A stretch of 37,478 nucleotides of DNA from Elusimicrobiota bacterium. Its GTDB lineage: Bacteria > Elusimicrobiota > Elusimicrobia > UBA1565 > UBA9628. Both the position numbers and the translations under genes were made by a program. Below the pieces are notes generated by a model that saw only the letters and a list, made by a program, of their open reading frames with translations, did not search any database and had not been told where the DNA came from. Of this stretch, positions 1 through 4,941 are shown piece by piece. Positions within the stretch are counted from its first letter, which is position 1; each line of letters opens with the position of its first letter. The stretch lies in the NCBI GenBank assembly GCA_003452935.1, contig DMMY01000003.1:1-37478 (forward strand), read 5' to 3'.

Positions 1-1
1 G

Positions 2-151
2 TCGAATCGGTGGGACGCAACACCCCTCCCGCGCTCATCGTTTGTTTTGTTGTCTCCCCTAATTGGTTTTTGCTTGGGCTACTTCCCAATGGACATTTAC
101 GAGACAATCAAAGGGGCAGCATCCAAGCGGTTGTCTGACAACGACAACTGA
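2..151 (+). CDS. C-terminal end of an unknown cassette protein (partial)
   Basis: A reading frame is open from the left edge of the window to a TGA at 149-151, giving the last 49 residues of a protein. It contains a short hydrophobic stretch (around FVLLSPLIGFCLGYF) and ends in a polar tail (KRLSDNDN). The stop lies 4 bases before the R'' box of the first attC at 156, which is the spacing seen for the other cassette genes and the main reason to believe the frame. The hydrophobic stretch hints at a membrane protein. I do not recognise the family. A shorter ORF starting at the ATG at 89 (20 codons) is the alternative. Confidence 0.45.
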   Translation, partial: SNRWDATPLPRSSFVLLSPLIGFCLGYFPMDIYETIKGAASKRLSDNDN

Positions 152-155
152 TGCA

Positions 156-260
156 CCCTAACATCGGGTACTGCCGGTGCGCTTTTAGGTCGATGGAACT
201 AGGCCATGGGCCTGTCGGCGTGGCGCGTTGCTCCGCGCACGGTAGACCCATGCGTTAGGG
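156..260 (+). repeat. attC site 1 (105 bp)
   Basis: R'' is CCCTAAC at 156-162 and R' is GTTAGGG at 254-260, perfect reverse complements. The inner arms (ATCGGGT...CTGCCGG against CGGTAGACCCAT) also pair, with small offsets as expected for extrahelical bases. It belongs to the long class, sharing a TTTAGGT core block with sites 6 and 8. Confidence 0.9.
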
Positions 261-266
261 CGACAA

Positions 267-793
267 CTATGCTAAAAAGCCGATCCGTGTTCGGGTCTTT
301 GGATTATCGATCTGAATGAGTGACTCAACAGCGTCGAAAAGATCTTCAATGTCCTGATCATGTTGGTCAAGGCGCATATTCACGGCCTTCTCCAGCTCGG
401 AGAGCTTCTTGGCCACGATGCCATGCGACAAGGCCGTGCGACGAAACCGGATAAACGCTCGTACCACTTCAACGCTCATAGAGATGGCTCTCGGCGAGTT
501 GAGGACATTGAGGCTGCCATGATCGCCCCATGCTCGGTAAACGCAAACGGCAAATATCTCCGGCCACCCCAACTTGAGGTCGCAAATTGCGACCTCAAGT
601 TGTTAGCCTCAGCGGCTGACAGCCGGAAGGCGAAGTCGCCTAGGAATCGTTCGGGATTGCGGCGAGTCTGTTCATTGATTCGTTTGGTGGGGACGTTATA
701 CAAGCGTGCCAAATCAGAGTCGAGAATCACGCGCTGTCCTCTGACTGTATGAATAAGGGAAACGATGGCGCTATGCGTCAGATCGGTGTTCAT
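267..793 (-). pseudogene. ORF6N-domain DNA-binding protein, frameshifted, reversed in its cassette
   Basis: On the minus strand an ATG at 793 opens an ORF6N-type sequence: MNTDLTHS, then VRGQRVILDSDLARLYNVP, LRSQFATSSWGGRRY and FTEHGAIM. At that point the frame changes. The family-like continuation (VLNSPRAI, then VVRAFIRFR and a coiled C-terminus ending RIGFLA) lies in another frame and stops at 267. The best explanation is two extra bases at 511-512; without them the protein reads AIMAANVLNSPRAI. Intact length would be about 175 residues. ORF6N domains are found in phage and mobile-element regulators. The gene runs opposite to the array, ending 6 bases from the upstream attC core. No slippery heptamer is present at the break, so decay or a sequencing error is more likely than programmed frameshifting. 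Confidence 0.75.
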
Positions 794-837
794 AATAGCT
801 ATACGAACGAACACGTCATTTTGTCCCAATGGCGGCG

Positions 838-912
838 CCCTAACATCCGCTTCTGCCGCCGCACGCCGGGCGGAGCGCCTCATAGCGCGCGCGTCAGAGC
901 GTCACGTTATGC
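838..912 (+). repeat. attC site 2 (75 bp)
   Basis: R'' is CCCTAAC at 838-844, matching the 5' core GTTAGGG of the ORF6N cassette it closes. R' is GTTATGC at 906-912, which opens the mazEF cassette. The arms CATCCGCTTCTGCCGCC and GCGCGCGTCAGAGCGTCAC give the paired stem. It is in the short class, with a CGCCGGGCGGAGCG loop block. Confidence 0.88.
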
Positions 913-924
913 ACAAAATGACCC

Positions 925-952
925 TTGACAATCACCAGAGATGATGTATACT
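925..952 (+). promoter_or_regulatory. mazEF cassette promoter
   Basis: TTGACA at 925-930 and TATACT at 947-952 are separated by 16 bases, a near-consensus sigma70-type promoter. Transcription would start near 959. A strong Shine-Dalgarno (GGGAGGTG, 969-976) precedes the mazE ATG at 981. The promoter begins 13 bases after the attC core, so it is carried by the cassette itself. Confidence 0.75.
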
Positions 953-980
953 CATTGTAGATACCTACGGGAGGTGCGTC

Positions 981-1223
981 ATGACTACTACCATTCAAAA
1001 ATGGGGCAATAGCCTTGCATTGCGCATTCCAATCTCTTTGGCTAAAGACATCCATCTGCACCAAGGATCCGTGGTCGATATAGCTGTTGTTGAGGGAAGG
1101 ATGGTGTTGAAGCCCAAGGGAGAGCGCAGAGTGTCGCTGGCACAAATGCTCAAAGGCATCACAAAGACGAACCGGCATTCTGAGCAGGATTGGGGTGGCG
1201 TTTTTGGCCAGGAAGTCTTGTGA
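981..1223 (+). CDS. mazE: MazE-type antitoxin (AbrB/SpoVT fold)
   Basis: This 80-residue protein begins TTTIQKWGNSLALRIP, the classic MazE/AbrB DNA-binding swapped-hairpin motif, followed by VDIAVVEGRMVLKP. The C-terminal third (about residues 50-80, ending GVFGQEVL) is the expected flexible toxin-binding tail. MazE neutralises the MazF endoribonuclease and represses its own promoter. A strong Shine-Dalgarno at 969-976 supports the ATG at 981. The stop codon overlaps the mazF GTG by 4 bases (GTGA), so the pair is translationally coupled. Antitoxin-first order is standard for this family. Confidence 0.9.
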   Translation: MTTTIQKWGNSLALRIPISLAKDIHLHQGSVVDIAVVEGRMVLKPKGERRVSLAQMLKGITKTNRHSEQDWGGVFGQEVL

Positions 1224-1564
1224 CATCACGCTCCTATTGCCCCAAGCGTGGCGATGTGGTCTGGCTTTCATTTGCGCCGCATGCGGGGCATGAGCAGGCA
1301 GGCCACCGGCCAGCGTTGACTCTCTCTGCCGAGGCATACAATCACAAGGTCGGACTGGCCATATTCTGCCCAATCACGACGCAAATCAAGGGGTATCCTT
1401 TCGAAGTCCCTATCCCCCTTGGCCTAAAGGCCGCCGGCGTCATCCTGGCAGATCAGGTCAAGAGCCTAGATTGGCATGCCCGAAACGCCCAATTCTGCTG
1501 CCGGGTTCCAGAAGCCACTTCAGCGGAAGTGTTACAGAAGCTCGAGGCATTGTTGGGCGCATGA
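1220..1564 (+). CDS. mazF: MazF-type mRNA interferase toxin
   Basis: The 114-residue product reads PKRGDVVWLSFAP, then GHEQAGHRPALTLS, FCPITTQIKGYPFEV and VILADQVKSLDW, the standard MazF/PemK order. MazF toxins are ribosome-independent, sequence-specific endoribonucleases that inhibit growth when the antitoxin decays. The Arg of GHRPAL and the Thr of PITTQ are the residues usually linked to catalysis. I chose the GTG at 1220 because it overlaps the mazE stop and gives the family length; an upstream in-frame start at 1190 would add unrelated residues. The stop (1562-1564) is 8 bases before attC site 3. Confidence 0.92.
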   Translation: MTSRSYCPKRGDVVWLSFAPHAGHEQAGHRPALTLSAEAYNHKVGLAIFCPITTQIKGYPFEVPIPLGLKAAGVILADQVKSLDWHARNAQFCCRVPEATSAEVLQKLEALLGA

Positions 1565-1572
1565 TTGTTTGT

Positions 1573-1647
1573 GCATAACATCGGCTTCTGCCGCCGCGAG
1601 CCGGGCGGAGCGCCACTTTGCGCGCGCGGCAGAGCCATGCGTTCGGC
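1573..1647 (+). repeat. attC site 3 (75 bp)
   Basis: R'' is GCATAAC at 1573-1579, the reverse complement of the core GTTATGC that opens the mazEF cassette. R' is GTTCGGC at 1641-1647. It is short class, with CATCGGCTTCTGCCGCC paired to GCGCGGCAGAGCCATGC. Confidence 0.9.
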
Positions 1648-1674
1648 GTACTCATCTCATGAGGGCTTCTGGCC

Positions 1675-1703
1675 TTGACTTGTATATACAAACGTATTAC
1701 ACT
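1675..1703 (+). promoter_or_regulatory. Promoter and operator-like palindrome of first BrnTA-like cassette
   Basis: TTGACT (1675-1680) and TACACT (1698-1703) are 17 bases apart. The spacer holds a perfect 12-bp palindrome, TTGTATATACAA (1680-1691), a likely binding site for the CopG-type antitoxin. Transcription would start near 1710, only about 2 bases before the toxin ATG at 1712. No Shine-Dalgarno precedes the ATG, so the message may be leaderless. Confidence 0.65.
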
Positions 1704-1711
1704 ATAGGCAG

Positions 1712-1969
1712 ATGATTATTCGATGGGATTCCGCCAAAAGTGCTTGGCTGAAAAGTGCCCGAGGGGTATCGTTTGAGGAGATTCTTCATGAGAAGCTTAT
1801 CGCCATTGAGGAGCATCCAATGCGGCCGCACCAGAAGCTCATGCTTTTCGAGCGCCGCGGCTACATTTGGGTCGTCCCGTACGTCAGAACGAAGGACAAG
1901 ATATTCCTGAAGACGCTATTCCCAAGCCGAGCATACACCAAAAAATGGATTCGGGGAGAACTTAGATGA
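1712..1969 (+). CDS. BrnT-like type II toxin (divergent)
   Basis: The 85-residue product has the general BrnT plan: a start with IIRWDSAK, then GVSFEEI, a central IWVVPYVR strand and a basic C-terminus (TLFPSRAYTKKW). It lacks the usual FEWD opening and SAR.A..RE ending, so it is a divergent member or a neighbouring family of small RelE-fold toxins. BrnT toxins are ribonucleases that block translation. The toxin-first order, the 4-base overlap with the downstream CopG-type gene, and its place in a cassette with its own promoter support the role. The exact family is uncertain. Confidence 0.68.
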   Translation: MIIRWDSAKSAWLKSARGVSFEEILHEKLIAIEEHPMRPHQKLMLFERRGYIWVVPYVRTKDKIFLKTLFPSRAYTKKWIRGELR

Positions 1970-2217
1970 AGAAGAGAATCAATCTCAATCTCAGTGAAAA
2001 GGCAATTGAGCGTGCTGTCAGCCGCGGAGAGTTCCGCCCCGCTTCAAAAGAGGAATTCGAGAAGATTGCCGGGGCCGTGGCCAGGCGCAAGAAGGACGCC
2101 GTCCTCAACATCCGCGTCAACAGTCAGGACTTGGCAAGCATCAAAGCAAAGGCCAGGCGAATGGGCATACCATACCAAAGCTTCGTCTCCGAGCTAATTC
2201 ATCAGTACGCAACATGA
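1966..2217 (+). CDS. CopG/BrnA-type antitoxin
   Basis: The 83-residue protein has a polar N-terminal half (EEFEKIAG around residues 28-35) and a ribbon-helix-helix C-terminus: LNIRVNSQDLASIKAKA followed by MGIPYQSFVSELIHQY. The IPYQ..(V/L)..L..Y ending is typical of antitoxins paired with BrnT-like toxins; they bind DNA as dimers and repress their operon. The start ATG at 1966 overlaps the toxin stop (ATGA). The TGA stop at 2215-2217 ends one base before attC site 4, leaving no 3' untranslated space in the cassette. Confidence 0.85.
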   Translation: MKKRINLNLSEKAIERAVSRGEFRPASKEEFEKIAGAVARRKKDAVLNIRVNSQDLASIKAKARRMGIPYQSFVSELIHQYAT

Positions 2218-2218
2218 C

Positions 2219-2293
2219 GCCGAACATCCGGTTCTGCGGGCGCGCGCCGGTGTGGATTGCCAGTTGCGCGCGCGGCCAAGCGCCACGTTATGC
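2219..2293 (+). repeat. attC site 4 (75 bp)
   Basis: R'' GCCGAAC (2219-2225) is the exact reverse complement of the core GTTCGGC that opens this cassette at 1641. R' is GTTATGC at 2287-2293. Its arms (CATCCGGTTCTGCGGGC and GCGCGCGGCCAAGCGCCAC) differ most from the other short-class sites. Confidence 0.87.
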
Positions 2294-2323
2294 CCATTGA
2301 TTCGACACCATTGATTTGGACCC

Positions 2324-2352
2324 TTGACAAGTGTATATTACCAATGTATACT
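2324..2352 (+). promoter_or_regulatory. Promoter of second BrnTA cassette
   Basis: Consensus TTGACA (2324-2329) and near-consensus TATACT (2347-2352) are 17 bases apart. The spacer and -10 contain the inverted half-sites GTATA and TATAC, a likely autorepression operator. The predicted start (about 2359) is 2 bases before the brnT ATG at 2361, and no Shine-Dalgarno is visible. Confidence 0.75.
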
Positions 2353-2360
2353 GATAACAG

Positions 2361-2675
2361 ATGAGTAAAGCCGATCTGTCCCGATGCACCGGCTTTGAGT
2401 GGGACAAGGGAAATGCCGAGAAGAACTGGCGAAAACATCATGTCACGCCATCCGAGTGCGAGCAGATCTTCTTCAACCAGCCGCTTGTCGTCGCTCCGGA
2501 CGAAGAGCACTCTCAGAAGGAGTCCCGCTATTTCGCCCTGGGACAAACGGATTTAAAGAGGACATTGTTTGTGGTTTTCACGATTCGAAAGGATTTATTC
2601 CGCGTCATATGCGCCAGAGACATGAGCCGGAGAGAACGCGAGGCTTACAGAACCTATGCGACAAAGAATCCCTAA
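2361..2675 (+). CDS. brnT: BrnT toxin
   Basis: The 104-residue product contains the family hallmarks: GFEWDKGNAEKNWRKHHVTP near the N-terminus, a central PDEEHSQKESRYFALGQT, the strand LFVVFTIR and the C-terminal VICARDMSRREREAY. BrnT is a RelE-fold ribonuclease that inhibits protein synthesis until bound by BrnA. The gene ends inside brnA, overlapping it by 20 bases. The ATG at 2361 lies directly behind the promoter, so initiation probably occurs on a leaderless message. Confidence 0.9.
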   Translation: MSKADLSRCTGFEWDKGNAEKNWRKHHVTPSECEQIFFNQPLVVAPDEEHSQKESRYFALGQTDLKRTLFVVFTIRKDLFRVICARDMSRREREAYRTYATKNP

Positions 2676-2937
2676 ATTCAAGAAAGAGGACGAGGAGAGA
2701 GCTTTCTGGGCCTCCCATGATTCGGCTGACTATGTGAACTGGAAGAAGCAGAAGAAGGCCATCTTCCCGAACCTTAGGCCATCGGTCAAGGCCATCTCAC
2801 TTCGATTGCCAGAGGCCATGCTTGAAGAGCTCCGGCTCTTGGCGAACAAGAGGGATGTGCCTTATCAGTCCCTCCTAAAAATCTTTTTGGCCGAGCGAAT
2901 CGCGCAAGAGCTCCGGCCGCATCCACATAGGGCATAA
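2656..2937 (+). CDS. brnA: BrnA/CopG-family antitoxin
   Basis: The 93-residue protein has an N-terminal toxin-interaction part with the family phrase FWASHDSADYVNWKK and then KKAIFPNLRPS. A ribbon-helix-helix C-terminus follows (AISLRLPEAMLEELRLLAN, VPYQSLLKIFLAERI). The antitoxin binds and neutralises BrnT and represses the operon. Its stop codon TAA (2935-2937) lies inside the attC R'' heptamer GCATAAC (2932-2938), so the recombination site supplies the stop. The start at 2656 lies inside brnT, giving translational coupling. Confidence 0.88.
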   Translation: MRQRIPKFKKEDEERAFWASHDSADYVNWKKQKKAIFPNLRPSVKAISLRLPEAMLEELRLLANKRDVPYQSLLKIFLAERIAQELRPHPHRA

Positions 2938-3006
2938 CATCGGCTACTGCCGCCGCGCGCCAGGCGGAGCGCCATATTGCGCGCGCGACAGAGCCATACG
3001 TTAGGC
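2932..3006 (+). repeat. attC site 5 (75 bp)
   Basis: R'' GCATAAC (2932-2938) matches the cassette's opening core GTTATGC. R' is GTTAGGC at 3000-3006. The arms CATCGGCTACTGCCGCCGC and GCGCGCGACAGAGCCATAC pair well. Confidence 0.9.
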
Positions 3007-3017
3007 ACACTTAGCTC

Positions 3018-3052
3018 TTGACATTGTCAGTGGGCCGCTGTACACTGTACAT
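3018..3052 (+). promoter_or_regulatory. Promoter and palindromic operator of third BrnTA cassette
   Basis: TTGACA (3018-3023) and TACACT (3041-3046) are separated by 17 bases. TGTACACTGTACA (3040-3052) is a perfect inverted repeat over the -10 element and the expected start point. The -10 ends 6 bases before the brnT ATG at 3053, so the start point should fall at or within a base or two of the A of that ATG. Confidence 0.75.
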
Positions 3053-3337
3053 ATGAACGGGATAGGGTTCGAGTGGAACGAGGCTAATAATCGTGAAAAC
3101 ATCAAAAAGTATGGCATAGCATTTGAGGAGGCTCAGACTGTTTTCCTCGATGAAAATGCCATCCGGTATTACGACCCCGACCATTCTCATGACGAAGACC
3201 GCTTCATCATGCTTGGCATGAGCGCCAAGCTACACGTCCTGGTGGTCTGCCACTGCTTCAAGGAAGCCGATGCCGTCATCCGAATCATCTCCGCCAGGAA
3301 AGCGACCAAGCGCGAAGCAAGGAGTTATGGGAGCTAA
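3053..3337 (+). CDS. brnT: BrnT toxin
   Basis: The 94-residue protein is a textbook BrnT: GFEWNEANNRENIKKYGIAF, EEAQTVFLDENA, YDPDHSHDEDRFIMLGMS, the strand LHVLVVCHCF and RIISARKATKREARSYG. It should be a RelE-like ribonuclease toxin. It is distinct in sequence from the two other toxins in the array, so the modules look separately acquired rather than recently duplicated. The ATG at 3053 sits at the predicted transcription start with no Shine-Dalgarno. The stop is 4 bases before the antitoxin start. Confidence 0.93.
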   Translation: MNGIGFEWNEANNRENIKKYGIAFEEAQTVFLDENAIRYYDPDHSHDEDRFIMLGMSAKLHVLVVCHCFKEADAVIRIISARKATKREARSYGS

Positions 3338-3341
3338 AATT

Positions 3342-3563
3342 ATGAGAACATCATACGACTTCTCTAAGATGAAGGGACAGAAAAACCCCTACACTGCCAG
3401 ACTCAAACAGCCGATTACCATCCGGTTGGACCGCGGGACTGTGGCTTACTTCAAGAATATTGCCGGAGAGCTCGGCATGCCTTACCAAAGCCTAATCAAT
3501 CTCTACCTGCGGGACTGCGCGGTGCATCACAAGCGAATCGCCATGAAATGGGTTGGTGCCTAA
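3342..3563 (+). CDS. brnA: BrnA/CopG-family antitoxin
   Basis: From the ATG at 3342 the 73-residue product starts RTSYDFSKMKGQKNPYTARL, as family members do. It then has the ribbon-helix-helix part: ITIRLDRGTVAYFKNIAGE and MGMPYQ-like LGMPYQSLINLYLRDC. A GGGAG motif (3329-3333) sits 8 bases upstream, favouring this start over the earlier in-frame ATG at 3327. It neutralises BrnT and represses the operon. The stop TAA (3561-3563) lies within the R'' heptamer GCCTAAC (3558-3564), as in the previous cassette. Confidence 0.9.
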   Translation: MRTSYDFSKMKGQKNPYTARLKQPITIRLDRGTVAYFKNIAGELGMPYQSLINLYLRDCAVHHKRIAMKWVGA

Positions 3564-3662
3564 CATCGGGTTCTGCCGGTGCGCGTTTAGGTCGATAAAA
3601 CTAGACCATAGGCCAGTCGGCGCGGCGCGCCACTCCGCGCGCGGCAGAGCCATGCGTTAGAG
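3558..3662 (+). repeat. attC site 6 (105 bp)
   Basis: R'' GCCTAAC (3558-3564) matches the cassette's opening core GTTAGGC. R' is GTTAGAG at 3656-3662. It is long class, nearly the same as site 1 over the arms and the TTTAGGTCGAT block. Confidence 0.9.
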
Positions 3663-3712
3663 CGACAGTTTGACGATGGAACAAATTCAGGGGCTCATTC
3701 GTATGAATAGGT

Positions 3713-4220
3713 ATGAGGTACTCTTTCGAAGTCGCCAACCTGATTCATTATATTCGGGGGTGCCGCGTCATGCTAAGCGGCGATCTTGCAAGGCTCTACG
3801 AAGTGCCACCGAAGGCTCTTATTCAAGCTGTCAAACGGAATCGCGAACGTTTCCCCACAGACTTTTGTTTTCAGCTCTTGCGTAAGGAAGACGTTGAAGT
3901 CACAGATCGTGACTTCAAGTTGGGGCGGGCTGCGCAGAGCCTACCCATACGCATTTACGGAGCAGGGCGTCGCGATGCTCTCAAGCGTTCTGCGCAGCAA
4001 AACGGCGATCAGAGCCAACATTTCTATCATGCGGGCGTTTGTAAAGATTCGAGAGTTGCGGGCCCAAAACCGCGAAATTATTCAAAAGCTTGGAGAACTC
4101 GAGATACGCGTCAATCAGCACGACCATGATATCGGACAACTCATTGACGCGATCCGCGAGAGTGTCGCAAAGCCAGAAGAAGCACCTCGGCAAATCGGTT
4201 TCCGCCCGGACGAAAGGTAA
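3713..4220 (+). pseudogene. ORF6N-domain DNA-binding protein, frameshifted
   Basis: An ATG at 3713 opens an ORF6N N-terminus: LIHYIRGCRVMLSGDLARLY, EVPPKALIQAVKRNRERFP, then FQLLRKEDV. At about 3893-3899 the family-like sequence moves to the next frame, reading LKSQIVTSSWGGLRRAYPY, FTEQGVAMLSSVLRS and a coiled C-terminus (LGELEIRVNQHDHDI) to a TAA at 4218-4220. By alignment with the first ORF6N cassette a few codons are also missing at the break. A small deletion between the two TTGAA-like words is one possible cause. The gene is in normal cassette orientation, 26 bases before attC site 7. Full length would be about 170 residues. No slippery site is visible. Confidence 0.75.
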
Positions 4221-4246
4221 AGCCAGTTTACAGATCAATGGAAGCA

Positions 4247-4346
4247 CTCTAACATTCACTTCTGCCGCCGCGCGCTGGTGCCGATGGCGAACGGGCATTA
4301 TTTATAGAGGGCCTATCAGCGCGCGCGGCAACGCGCCACGTTATAT
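4247..4346 (+). repeat. attC site 7 (100 bp)
   Basis: R'' CTCTAAC (4247-4253) is the exact complement of the core GTTAGAG opening this cassette, an unusual heptamer that confirms the pairing. R' is GTTATAT at 4340-4346. The centre, with TTATTTATAGAGG, differs from the other long sites. Confidence 0.86.
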
Positions 4347-4369
4347 TACTTCTGGGACAAATATGGGTC

Positions 4370-4398
4370 TTGACTAAGTATACATTATAGTGTATACT
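4370..4398 (+). promoter_or_regulatory. Promoter and operator of RelBE-type cassette
   Basis: TTGACT (4370-4375) and TATACT (4393-4398) are 17 bases apart. A perfect inverted repeat, AGTATAC (4377-4383) and GTATACT (4392-4398), spans the spacer and -10, as expected for an operator bound by the Phd/RelB antitoxin. The start point should lie near 4405. A short AGAGG (4403-4407) before the ATG at 4416 may act as ribosome binding site. Confidence 0.78.
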
Positions 4399-4415
4399 AT
4401 TATAGAGGCAACAAA

Positions 4416-4688
4416 ATGACCAGAACTATTGCATTAAAGGCCTTGCGTCCCGGGCTTCCAAAGGTAGCGGCTGCCGTTGCAGAAAATTTTGACCGCTACA
4501 TCGTTACCAAGCGCGGCAATCCAGTCATGGTGCTTATGAGCCCCGAGGATTATGAGGGGCTCATCGAAACCATCGAGATATTGTCGGATCGCTCTGCCCT
4601 GAAGCGTATTCGGCAGGCGCGGAAAGAAGCCAAGGCCGGGAAGACGGTTTCCCTGGAAGCCCTACGGCGTCGCTTGGAACGTGTATAA
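4416..4688 (+). CDS. relB: Phd/YefM/RelB-family antitoxin
   Basis: The 90-residue protein has the Phd/YefM fold signature: an N-terminal ALKALRPGLPKVAAAVAEN, then DRYIVTKRGNPVMVLMSPEDYEGL, then a charged helical C-terminus (ALKRIRQARKEAKAGK) that would wrap the toxin. The N-terminal part should bind the palindrome over the promoter. It overlaps the downstream relE start by 8 bases, so the pair is translationally coupled. The family name RelB/Phd is used loosely for such genes; the symbol reflects the RelE partner. Confidence 0.85.
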   Translation: MTRTIALKALRPGLPKVAAAVAENFDRYIVTKRGNPVMVLMSPEDYEGLIETIEILSDRSALKRIRQARKEAKAGKTVSLEALRRRLERV

Positions 4689-4941
4689 GGTCGAACTGAC
4701 TCACCAAGCCGAGAGATCGCTCGAAGGGGTGTTCCATTCGGATCGATCTCTTTATGCGCGCTTCATCAAAGCATTTGGCATCATTGCCCAGGATCCCTCC
4801 CAGGGCAAACCCCTGCACGGGAAACTGCGCGGGGTCTTCTCATACAGGCTGGGTAGCTATCGCATCCTTTATGAAACCCATCACCAGCGGCTTATGGTGA
4901 TCATCATCGACCTCGGGCATCGAAAAGACATTTATGAATAG
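4681..4941 (+). CDS. relE: RelE/ParE-superfamily toxin
   Basis: The 86-residue product starts at GTG 4681 and reads YKVELTHQAERSLEGV, then a helix (RFIKAFGIIAQDP) and the RelE core: GKPLHGKLRGVFSYRLGSYR, ILYETHHQRLMVIIIDLGHR, ending KDIYE. The L.G...YR.G.YRI pattern and the GHRKDIYE ending are typical of the mRNA-cleaving RelE branch rather than gyrase-directed ParE. The start overlaps the antitoxin. The TAG stop (4939-4941) shares its last base with the R'' box of attC site 8. Confidence 0.9.
   Translation: MYKVELTHQAERSLEGVFHSDRSLYARFIKAFGIIAQDPSQGKPLHGKLRGVFSYRLGSYRILYETHHQRLMVIIIDLGHRKDIYE

Noticed and set aside
360..752. A 130-codon plus-strand frame in the first cassette, which would be in normal cassette orientation
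   Set aside because: It is antisense to the recognisable ORF6N protein and its translation shows no family features.
505..3901. Programmed ribosomal frameshifting in the ORF6N genes
   Set aside because: Neither break has a slippery heptamer, and the two breaks lie at different points of the domain.
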